Positions 35,765 to 43,136 of a stretch of DNA of 64,000 nucleotides are shown here, piece after piece. Each line of letters starts with the position of its first letter. Position 1 is the first letter of the stretch. The translations under genes were made by a program, and so were the position numbers. The DNA comes from CAVOKN01 sp963696505 (lineage in GTDB: Bacteria > Pseudomonadota > Gammaproteobacteria > Burkholderiales > Rhodocyclaceae), in contig CAVOKN010000001.1 in the NCBI GenBank assembly GCA_963696505.1, forward strand, positions 104,306-168,305. Reading direction: 5' to 3'. Under the pieces are notes generated by a model. It made no database searches. It saw only the letters and a program-made list of their open reading frames with translations, and was not told the origin of the DNA.

Positions 35765-36529
35765 TCAAGCGGCGCCGCGATAGAAGGCCCGCGCGTTGTC
35801 CCACAGGACGCGGCGGGCCCCTTCTTCTCCGAGCGCATCGACGATCAGGCCGATGTCGGAATCCAGGAAAGGCCGCGGCGCACGGGTCGATGGCAGATCG
35901 CTGCCGAACATCAGGGCTGCAGGATTCGCGGCATGGATGGCCCTCAGGGCGTAGGCCAGCGGGAAATCGACGCGCCCGAAGCCGCAGGCCTTGACCCGCA
36001 CGCCACGCTCCGCAAGGCGCAACAGCGCCGGCAGTCCGGCTCCGCTCAGCCCCAGGTGATCTATGCTGACTGCCTGCAGTGCCTCCAGCGTCGCGGCCAG
36101 CTCGTCCAGCACCACCGCATCTGCATAAAGTTCGATATGCCAGCCGGCGAGGTCGAATACCCGGCGTGCCATGGTCTGAAGCTGATCCAGGGACTCGGAG
36201 CCGCCGCGCCGCAGGTTGAAGCGCAACCCCCGCACCCCCAGCGCGTCGAGCCGCAGGATCACGGCGTCGCTCGCACTCGACGGCAACTGGGTGACGCCGA
36301 CGAAGCCCGGACCGAGCCTCTTCAGTGCCGCGACGAGATAGCCCTGGTCGAAGGCCTGGAACGAACCCGACACCACCGCGCCCCCCGCCACGCCGAGTCG
36401 GCGGGTTCGTTTAAGGTAGTCATCGACGGTGAAGGGATCGGGCAGGTAGCCCTGGTTGGGCGTCAGGGGAAAAGCCGGATCAATGATGTGCAGGTGGGCG
36501 TCGAAGACCCTGCCCGCCTCCATGGCCAA
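35765..36529 (-). CDS. Amidohydrolase family protein (amidohydrolase_2)
   Basis: A 254-aa TIM-barrel hydrolase of the amidohydrolase_2 class. It starts with DAHLHIID, the usual HxH metal site, and ends with MFGSDLPSTRAPRPFLDSD, holding the conserved Asp. Members act on lactones, carboxylic acids or aromatic ring-cleavage products. It lies 160 bases upstream of the IS607 element and in line with the TRAP genes, so it may once have shared an operon with that transporter, for example in uptake and breakdown of an organic acid. Substrate not known. Confidence 0.85.
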   Translation of the reverse strand: MAMEAGRVFDAHLHIIDPAFPLTPNQGYLPDPFTVDDYLKRTRRLGVAGGAVVSGSFQAFDQGYLVAALKRLGPGFVGVTQLPSSASDAVILRLDALGVRGLRFNLRRGGSESLDQLQTMARRVFDLAGWHIELYADAVVLDELAATLEALQAVSIDHLGLSGAGLPALLRLAERGVRVKACGFGRVDFPLAYALRAIHAANPAALMFGSDLPSTRAPRPFLDSDIGLIVDALGEEGARRVLWDNARAFYRGAA

Positions 36530-36545
36530 CCCAGCCGCGGCTCGA

Positions 36546-36971
36546 CTATTTCACCAGGGTGACCGGCACATCGGCGAGGTGGATCACCTTGGTCGCCACC
36601 GAGCCCATCAGCAGATTAGCCAGGGGGGTCATGCCGCGTGTGCCCATGATGATCTTGTCGCAGCCCATGCTCTTCGCGTAGCCCGCGATGCTCGGGGCCA
36701 GGTCGCCGATCAGTACTTCGGCGGTGAAGGGCACGCCGGCCTGTTCCAGCAACTCGCGCGCGGCCTTCAGCGCGTCGCCGCCCTGCACTTCCTGCATCGC
36801 CTCTATCTCCTCCGGCTTGAAGCAGCGCCGCACCTCCCAGGCGTCGATCGGTTCCTGCACGTTGAGCAGGAACACCTCCATCGGTTCGCGCCCCTGCACC
36901 AGAGCGATCAGGTGCCGCACGGCGCGCAGCGCATTCTCCGAACCATCCACCGGAAGCAGTGCTTTCAGCAT
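36546..36971 (-). CDS. Universal stress protein (UspA family)
   Basis: A 141-aa single-domain Usp. It begins MLKALLPVDGSENALRAVRH and ends with CDKIIMGTRGMTPLANLLMG and PVTLVK; the G-x2-G-x9-G-S type ATP-binding signature is present as GTRGMTPLANLLMGS. It lies 47 bases after the antiporter-like gene on the same strand and 16 bases before the amidohydrolase gene. Usp proteins next to ion transporters are common and may sense ATP state. Confidence 0.92.
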   Translation of the reverse strand: MLKALLPVDGSENALRAVRHLIALVQGREPMEVFLLNVQEPIDAWEVRRCFKPEEIEAMQEVQGGDALKAARELLEQAGVPFTAEVLIGDLAPSIAGYAKSMGCDKIIMGTRGMTPLANLLMGSVATKVIHLADVPVTLVK

Positions 36972-37018
36972 GGCTGTGTCTCCAAACCGGTTTCGCCTGC
37001 AAACTTGCAGGTCATCGA

Positions 37019-38369
37019 TCAATGCGCGGGTTGCGCGGCCGCCGGCGCACCCGCCGGCAGACCCTTGTGCGGCTCGTGCGGCTGCCAGCCCAGAAGCGCC
37101 AGCATCACGAAAAAGCCCACCACGTAGGCAATCGCCACGTGCCAGCCGTGGCGCAGCCAGCGGCCGGCGGACTTGGCTTCGGGGAAAAGGTTGGAAACCG
37201 CCACGCCGGCGGAAGAGCCGAACCAGATCATCGAGCCACCGAAGCCTACCGCGTAGGCGAGGAAGCCCCAGTCGTAGCCGCCCTGCTTGAGCGCCAGCGC
37301 GGTGAGCGGAATGTTGTCGAACACCGCAGAGACGAAACCCAGCCCCAGCGCCGTTTGCCACGAAGCCAGGGGCAGCTTTTCCACCGGCATCATCGAGGCG
37401 CAGGTCACCAGCGACAGCAGGAACACTGCACCCTTGAAGGCATCCGGTAGCAGGCTCCATTCGGGCTTGCGGATGGCAGCCGTGGCGAGCAGTGCCACCC
37501 AGACCGCCATGCCAAGGAAGGGAATCGCCGCCGAGACTTCCGGGAACTTCACGATTGACCGTGACGTTGGCGACGATCGCGAGCAGCAGGATGAAGGCGA
37601 CGATGCCGACCCGCGTCCAGTCGATATGAATGCCTACCGGCGCGTCCGTGACGATGGGGGAGTAGCGCTGCTGCTGCCGCGCCGCGGGAATGCCGAACAC
37701 CACCAGCGCCACCGACGCCGCGGCATAGGCGTGGAACACATTGAGCGGCGCCACACCGTCGATCCACATCATGGTGGTCGTCGTGTCGCCCACCACGCTG
37801 CCCGAGCCGCCGGCATTGGAGGCAGCGACGATGGCGGCGAGATAGCCGATATGCACCTTGTGGCGGAACACGATGCGCGCCATGGTGCCGCCGATCAGCG
37901 CCGCGGCGATGTTGTCGAGGAAGCTCGACAGCACGAAGATCATCACCAGCAGCACGAAGCCGCCCTTCCAGTCGTCCGGCAGGTAGCGCGGCAGCGCCTC
38001 CGGCACACGACTTTCCTCGAAGTGCCGCGACAGCAAAGCGAAGCCCAGCAGCAGGCCGAGCAGGTTGGCCAGCAGCACCCACTCGTGGCCGATGTGGGCG
38101 GCCAGCCCCGCCAAGCCGTCGCCGGTCTTGAAACCGGTGACGACGAGCTTGTAGAGGGTGATGGTGGCCAACCCGGTGAGCGCCACCTGCAGCGTGTAAT
38201 GGTGGAACAGGGCAACGCCGAGCAGCGTCAGGCCGAACAGGATGAAGTCCACCGGGATACCGAGCAGCGCCGGACCGTCTCCACCCGCGGCCGAGGCCGG
38301 GGAAACCGCGATCAGCAACATTGCTCCGAGGATCCACGCCGTGCCGCGCTTTAGCTTGTTCTCGATCAC
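37019..38369 (-). pseudogene. NhaD-type Na+/H+ antiporter, frameshifted
   Basis: A membrane antiporter of about 449 aa split by one frameshift. The N-terminal frame from GTG 38369 (ribosome site GGGAGG) contains SSFLDNIAAALIGGTMARIV and SNAGGSGSVVGDTTTTMMWI, hallmarks of the NhaD/ArsB ion-transporter superfamily. It leaves frame near 37550-37560 after NVTVN; the correct continuation KFPEVSAAIPFLGMAVWV through VFDNIPLTALALKQGG and SMIWFGSSAGVAVSN is in the other frame to 37019. One extra base would explain this. Whether it is a real mutation or a read error is open. Confidence 0.85.
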
Positions 38370-38462
38370 GCCCGACCTCCCGTTCTTGCGGATGCCGGAT
38401 TCTACCGAGATTCCCTCCCGCGACGGCATTTGAGACAATCGCGCAACCATTCGGAGGCGGCC

Positions 38463-39272
38463 ATGCGCAGAGTCGTGTTCAACCAGAAGGGCGGCGTCGG
38501 AAAATCCACCATCACCTGCAACCTGGCCGCCATCTCCGCGGCACAGGGCGCGCGCACCCTGGTGGTGGACCTCGATCCCCAGGGCAATTCCACCCAGTAC
38601 CTGCTGGGAGCGGCCGCGGCCGACCTGCAGCCCACCATCGCCGACATGTTCGACCAGGTGCTGCACTTCCGGCTGGTTTCGAAGAAGACCGAGGAGTTCA
38701 TACACGCCACGCCCTTCGAGAATCTGGATCTGCTGGCCTCGTCGCCGGCGCTGGACGAACTCGCCACCAAGCTCGAATCGCGCTACAAGATCTACAAGCT
38801 GCGCGATGCCCTGCGCGAGCTGGACGCCTACGACCTCGTGTACATCGACACGCCGCCGGCGCTCTCCTTCTTCACCCGCTCGGCACTGATCGCGGCGGAC
38901 GCCTGCCTGATCCCCTTCGACTGCGACGACTTCTCCCGTCGCGCCCTGTACTCCCTGCTGGAAAGCGTGGACGAGATCCGCGCCGACCACAATCCGGGCC
39001 TGGCGGTGGAAGGCATCATCGTCAACCAGTTCCAGGCCCGCGCCAGCCTGCCGCAGAAGATCGTCCAGGCGCTGGTTGACGAGGGTCTGCCGGTGCTTTC
39101 CACCTATCTGTCATCGTCGGTGAAGATCCGCGAGTCCCACGAGGTGGCGAAGCCGATGATCCACTACGCGCCGGGCCACAAGATCACCGAGCAGTTCGTG
39201 GCCCTGCATGCCGAACTGGCGCAGGTGGATAGCAAGACCAGCGGGAAAGCCAAGGGCAGGCGGGTGGCCTGA
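38463..39272 (+). CDS. ParA-family ATPase
   Basis: A 269-aa P-loop ATPase of the ParA/MinD group. Deviant Walker A KGGVGKST near residues 9-16, LVVDLDPQGNSTQYLLG and the Walker B-like DLVYIDTPPALSF are present. No parB-like gene is adjacent, so this is an orphan ParA, perhaps placing a protein cluster rather than a replicon. The start at 38463 follows GGAGGC; the upstream Met at 38430 adds an unlikely 11-residue tail. It is divergent from the antiporter gene, with 93 bases between. Confidence 0.9.
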   Translation: MRRVVFNQKGGVGKSTITCNLAAISAAQGARTLVVDLDPQGNSTQYLLGAAAADLQPTIADMFDQVLHFRLVSKKTEEFIHATPFENLDLLASSPALDELATKLESRYKIYKLRDALRELDAYDLVYIDTPPALSFFTRSALIAADACLIPFDCDDFSRRALYSLLESVDEIRADHNPGLAVEGIIVNQFQARASLPQKIVQALVDEGLPVLSTYLSSSVKIRESHEVAKPMIHYAPGHKITEQFVALHAELAQVDSKTSGKAKGRRVA

Positions 39273-39274
39273 CA

Positions 39275-39297
39275 AGGGCGGCGGGCACGGCCCGCCC
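39275..39297. terminator. GC-rich hairpin between convergent ParA and MarC genes
   Basis: A strong potential hairpin (GGGCGG...GGC, ACG loop, GCCCGCCC) fills the 24-bp gap between the convergent ends of the parA-like and marC-like genes. Without a T-run it may act as a weak two-way stop. Confidence 0.4.
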
Positions 39298-39893
39298 TAC
39301 ACCGCCTCGCCGGCGACGGCGAACAGGCCCTCGATGCCGCGCCGGATCATCATCACGCCGATGGCGGCGAGGAACAGGTTGGCGAGCTTGGAGGCGATGC
39401 TCGCCCCCGAAGTGCCGAGGATGCGCCGCAGGGTGGGGGCAAAGCGGAACACCAGCCAGGCGATCAGCATGTTGGTGGCGATCGCCAGCGCCACCAGTAT
39501 CAGCCCGTACTGATCGACCAGCAGGATCGAGGTGGTGAACACCGCCGGTCCCGCCACCAGCGGCACGCCGAGCGGAACCACACCGAGTCCGGCGCTGTCG
39601 ATGCGGTGCGCCAGTTCCTTCTCGGTCAGCAGTTCGCGCACCGCCAGCGCCAGCAGCAGCAGACCGCCGGCGATCATGAAGTCCTCCACCGTGATGCCCA
39701 GCAGTTCCAGCAGCGGCGGCCCGCCGGCAGCGAAGGCCAGGGCGATCACCGCGGCGGCAAGCACCGAGCGCCAGGCGATGCGCCGCATGTCCTTCGGCGC
39801 CAGGTTGTGCGTCAGGCCGAGGAACAGCGGCAGCGTGCCCAGCGCGTCCACGGCGACGAACAGGGGCACGAAGCTGAGGAGAAATTCATCCAT
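39297..39893 (-). CDS. MarC-family integral membrane protein
   Basis: A 198-aa protein with about six TM helices and the MarC/UPF0056 pattern: FVPLFVAVDALGTLPLFLGL, GGLLLLALAVRELL, PLGVPLVAGPAVFTTSILL and a closing FLAAIGVMMIRRGIEG. Once named for multiple antibiotic resistance, MarC has no established role; transport is assumed. Start at 39893 (MDEF) fits the family N-terminus; a GTG four codons upstream is possible. Confidence 0.9.
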   Translation of the reverse strand: MDEFLLSFVPLFVAVDALGTLPLFLGLTHNLAPKDMRRIAWRSVLAAAVIALAFAAGGPPLLELLGITVEDFMIAGGLLLLALAVRELLTEKELAHRIDSAGLGVVPLGVPLVAGPAVFTTSILLVDQYGLILVALAIATNMLIAWLVFRFAPTLRRILGTSGASIASKLANLFLAAIGVMMIRRGIEGLFAVAGEAV

Positions 39894-39976
39894 GGAGAGT
39901 GGCACCCAAAAGCGTCGTCGCTCGGTGATTGCGCGTTCCGGTCAGGCAATCGATGTCGCAATCGCGCCCACCGTTC

Positions 39977-40029
39977 GCCCCCTCCCTCTCCCTTCCCCGC
40001 ACGCGGGGGGGGCTGGGGTGGGGGCACGT
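39977..40029. repeat. GC-rich palindromic repeat element
   Basis: The element begins GCCCCCTCCCTCTCCC, has the stem CCCCGC (39995-40000) with GCGGGG (40003-40008), and ends GGCTGGGGTGGGGGC. It resembles the elements at 1906-1958 and 32085-32120 and lies between marC and uvrD, which are both on the minus strand with the element just downstream of uvrD. Confidence 0.65.
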
Positions 40030-40047
40030 GGCGTGGTCATGCGTCCC

Positions 40048-42303
40048 TCAGGCAGCCGTGAGTTTGGCATAGGCCAGCGCCAGCCACTTCATGCCTTCGC
40101 GGCCGAAATTCACCTGCACCCGCGCGTCGCTACCCGATCCCTCGGCACTGACTATCACGCCCTGGCCGAACTTGGGGTGGCACACGTTCTGGCCGATGCG
40201 AAAACCTCCTGCGTCGACCTCCCCGCGGCGCCGCGGCGGCGGCGGCGCGGCAACAGCGGGCTCGTAATAGCGGCGGCCAAAGGCCGGTTCCGCGGCATGC
40301 ATGCGCCCGCGCGGCGTGAGCCACTTGAGCAGCTTCGCCGGGATCTCGTCGATGAAGCGCGACTGCAGGTTGTAGCGCGTCTGGCCGTGGAGCATGCGGG
40401 TCTGGGCGAAGGAAAGGTAGAGCCGCTGCCGCGCCCGCGTGACGGCGACATACATCAGCCGCCGCTCCTCTTCCAGGCCGCGCGCCTCGTTAAGGCTGTT
40501 CTCGTGGGGGAACAGCCCTTCTTCCAGGCCACTCAGGAACACCACGTCGAACTCCAGACCCTTGGCCGAGTGCACGGTCATCAACTGGAGCGCGTCGGCG
40601 CCCTCCTCGGCCTGGTGCTCGCCCGCCTCCAGCGAGGCGTGGGAGAGGAAGTTGGCGAGCGACCCATCCTCCTCCTCGGCGACGAAGTTGACGGCGGCAT
40701 TGACCAGCTCGTCCAGGTTGGCCAGCCTGTCCTTGTCCTCTTCCTTGCCGGAGGCAGAGTAATGCTGGCGCAAGCCCGACAGGTCGAGAGTCAGTTCCAC
40801 CATCTCGGGAAGCGGCAGCCCTGCGCTCTCGGCCTTCAGCCTTGCGACCAGCGCGACGAAGCTCCCGAGGGACGTGCCCGCCTTGCCGCTGAGTTGCGCG
40901 ACTGCCGAATGCAGGCTGCATCGACCGTGACTCGCCGCGTCCTGCAACTGCTCCAGCGAGCGCGCGCCTATGCCCCTTGCCGGAAAATTGACGACGCGGG
41001 AAAAGGCGGTGTCGTCGTCGGGGTTGGCGATCAGCCGCAGGTAGGCGAGCGCGTGCTTGACCTCCTGGCGCTCGAAGAAGCGCAGTCCGCCATAGACGCG
41101 GTAGGGCATGCCGGCGGAGAACAGGGCGTGCTCCAGCACCCGCGACTGGGCGTTGGAGCGGTAGAGCAGCGCGATCTGGCTGCGCGCCAGGCCATCGGCC
41201 ACCAGCGCCCGGATCTCCTCGACGATCCAGCGCGCCTCTTCCAGGTCGCTCGCGGCCTCGAACACCCGCAGCGGCTCGCCGGCGCCGGCCTCGGTCCACA
41301 GGTTCTTGCCCAGCCGCGCCGCGTTGTGCTTGATGATGGCATTGGCGGCGTCGAGGATGTTGCCCTGGGAGCGGTAGTTCTGCTCCAGGCGGATGACGTT
41401 CTCGACATGGAACTCGCGCTCGAAGTCACGCATGTTGCCGACCTCGGCGCCGCGGAAGGCGTAGATGCTCTGGTCGTCGTCGCCGACCGCCATCACAGTT
41501 GCCGGGCCGGGCACCAGGTGCCCGGCCCGCTCGAAGCTCCCCTCTCCCGCTTGCGGGAGAGGGGTAGGGGGTGAGGGCGTCGAGGGGGCAGGCTCCAACC
41601 CAGCCAGCAGCTTCAGCCACCGATACTGCAGCCGGTTGGTGTCCTGGAACTCATCCACCAGGATGTGGCGGAAGCGGCCCTGGTAATGGTGGCGGATCGG
41701 CTCGTTGCGCTCCAGCAGTTCGTAGCTGCGCAGCAGCAGCTCGGCGAAATCCACCACGCCTTCGCGCTGGCACTGGCTCTCGTACTCCTGATAGAGCTCG
41801 ACGCGGCGCCGCGTGTAGTCGTCCCAGGCCTCCACCGCGTGGGGTCGCAGCCCCGACTCCTTCTGGGCGTTGACGAAGTGCTGGAGATCCCGCGGCGGAA
41901 ACTTCTCGTCGTCCACGTTGAGGTTCTTCAGCAGCCGCTTGATGGCGGAAAGCTGGTCAGCCGAGTCCAGAATCTGGAACAGTTGCGGCAGCCCCGCGTC
42001 GCGGTGATGCGCCCGCAGCAGCCGGTTGCACAGGCCGTGGAAGGTGCCTATCCACATGCCGCGGGTGTTGATCGGCAGCATCGCGGTGAGCCGCGCCAGC
42101 ATCTCCTTCGCCGCCTTGTTGGTGAAGGTGACCGCCAGGATGCCGTGGAGCCCTACCTGCCCGGTCTGGATCAGCCAGGCGATGCGGCTGGTGAGCACCC
42201 GCGTCTTGCCGCTGCCCGCGCCGGCCAGGATCAGGGCGTGCTGCGGCGGCAGGGTGACGGCGGCGAGCTGCTGCGGGTTCAGGCCGCGAAGGAGGTCGGA
42301 CAT
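40048..42303 (-). CDS. uvrD: UvrD/PcrA-type ATP-dependent DNA helicase with in-frame palindrome insertion
   Basis: A 751-aa superfamily 1A helicase used in nucleotide-excision and mismatch repair. Motif I LAGAGSGKTRVL, motif II DEFQDTN, motif III GDDDQSIYAFRG, motif IV LEQNYRS, motif V LMTVHSAKGLEFD and motif VI VAVTRARQRLYL are all intact, and the C-terminal Tudor-like segment (VCHPKFGQGVIVSAEG) is present. Between motifs II and III, about residues 234-265, an extra Pro-rich stretch (TPLPQAGEGSF) is encoded by a palindromic repeat at 41539-41564 that has inserted in frame. Confidence 0.95.
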   Translation of the reverse strand: MSDLLRGLNPQQLAAVTLPPQHALILAGAGSGKTRVLTSRIAWLIQTGQVGLHGILAVTFTNKAAKEMLARLTAMLPINTRGMWIGTFHGLCNRLLRAHHRDAGLPQLFQILDSADQLSAIKRLLKNLNVDDEKFPPRDLQHFVNAQKESGLRPHAVEAWDDYTRRRVELYQEYESQCQREGVVDFAELLLRSYELLERNEPIRHHYQGRFRHILVDEFQDTNRLQYRWLKLLAGLEPAPSTPSPPTPLPQAGEGSFERAGHLVPGPATVMAVGDDDQSIYAFRGAEVGNMRDFEREFHVENVIRLEQNYRSQGNILDAANAIIKHNAARLGKNLWTEAGAGEPLRVFEAASDLEEARWIVEEIRALVADGLARSQIALLYRSNAQSRVLEHALFSAGMPYRVYGGLRFFERQEVKHALAYLRLIANPDDDTAFSRVVNFPARGIGARSLEQLQDAASHGRCSLHSAVAQLSGKAGTSLGSFVALVARLKAESAGLPLPEMVELTLDLSGLRQHYSASGKEEDKDRLANLDELVNAAVNFVAEEEDGSLANFLSHASLEAGEHQAEEGADALQLMTVHSAKGLEFDVVFLSGLEEGLFPHENSLNEARGLEEERRLMYVAVTRARQRLYLSFAQTRMLHGQTRYNLQSRFIDEIPAKLLKWLTPRGRMHAAEPAFGRRYYEPAVAAPPPPRRRGEVDAGGFRIGQNVCHPKFGQGVIVSAEGSGSDARVQVNFGREGMKWLALAYAKLTAA
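41539..41564. repeat. Perfect palindromic repeat inside uvrD
   Basis: CCCCTCTCCCGC (41539-41550) and GCGGGAGAGGGG (41553-41564) form a perfect 12-bp stem with a 2-nt loop, followed by TAGGGGGTGAGGG. It is of the same kind as the copies in leuS. It keeps the uvrD frame open and codes for extra residues between helicase motifs II and III. Confidence 0.85.
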
Positions 42304-42661
42304 CGGGGACGGGATAGGGCGGGCGCGCCATTATAGCCGCAGCCCCAGGGGCCTTCCCGGACGAGCAGGCCCCGCCCACTGTGGGAAACCTGCAACACCC
42401 CGAGGTGAGCACCCCCTAACCCCGGAGCATCCAAGGGAAGGGCGCTTCGCGATCGCCCCGAGTTCTGCCGCGGCCCGGTCGAATCGCATCGACAGGATTT
42501 TGCTGCATTGCAATATTTCCTTTCAAACTTTTCTAGGTTTCGGAACAGAACCCCTGTACAGTTCAGATCACCGGCGTTGCTGCACCGCAGCATAGCCCGC
42601 TCGCCCGCAGAGTGAATGGGTACGTGGCAACGCCGGACCATTACCCCGAAAGGAGAGCGAC
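42304..42661. other. 358-bp leader region between divergent uvrD and a small gene
   Basis: No protein-coding gene is evident. The middle is less GC-rich than its surroundings (the stretch from about 42505 to 42570 contains GCAATATTTCC and AACTTTTCTAGG), which fits a promoter region; TTGCAA near 42510 with TTCTAG 17 bases later is a weak sigma-70 candidate for the gene at 42662. No palindrome or RNA gene was recognised. Confidence 0.35.
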
Positions 42662-42985
42662 ATGAAGTTCCCGAAGATCCTGCCCTGGCTGGCTCGCAAG
42701 CACGGCGTGACCGAAGCCCGCGCCGGCGAACTCTGGGCATCGGCGCTGCGCTACGCCACCGACAAGACCGGTTGGGTAGGTACCTCCGAGTACTGGAAAG
42801 TTGCGATGGAGCGCTTCCTCGAACTGCTGGAGTCGGAAGTCAGTGGCTGCAGACCGCCTATCTCGGCCTGGGTCCGCATCCAGGGCCGGCTGGGACTGCT
42901 GCCGCTGATCGCCGGCCACGGACTGGCGATGGTCGCCACCCAGCTATGGGCCTGGCCCCGCGCCGCCCGCCAGCGCCCCGCCTAG
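42662..42985 (+). CDS. Conserved-looking small protein, unknown function
   Basis: A 107-aa protein with an excellent ribosome site (AAAGGAGA, seven bases before the ATG). The N-terminal two thirds look globular and helical (FPKILPWLARKHGVTEARAG, WKVAMERFLELLESE), and the C-terminus has a weakly hydrophobic segment LGLLPLIAGHGLAMVATQLW that could be a single TM helix. No family was recognised. It is isolated between uvrD (divergent) and leuS (same strand, 151 bases away). Confidence 0.65.
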   Translation: MKFPKILPWLARKHGVTEARAGELWASALRYATDKTGWVGTSEYWKVAMERFLELLESEVSGCRPPISAWVRIQGRLGLLPLIAGHGLAMVATQLWAWPRAARQRPA

Positions 42986-43136
42986 CAGCCAGGGGGCGTT
43001 CGCCCCGTCCGGAACGAGAACCCGGCCCGTAGCGCCACGACGCGGTCGCGGGCCCGCCGCGGTCCCCGTCATCCCGCCTTGGCCGGCAGCAGCGGCGGCT
43101 ATAATCGCCGCTTTCCGGATTTCGCCTTCCCCTCCC

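Noticed and set aside
38463..39272. Plasmid partition locus
   Set aside because: The ParA-like gene has no parB partner or centromere-like repeats, and chromosomal core genes surround it.
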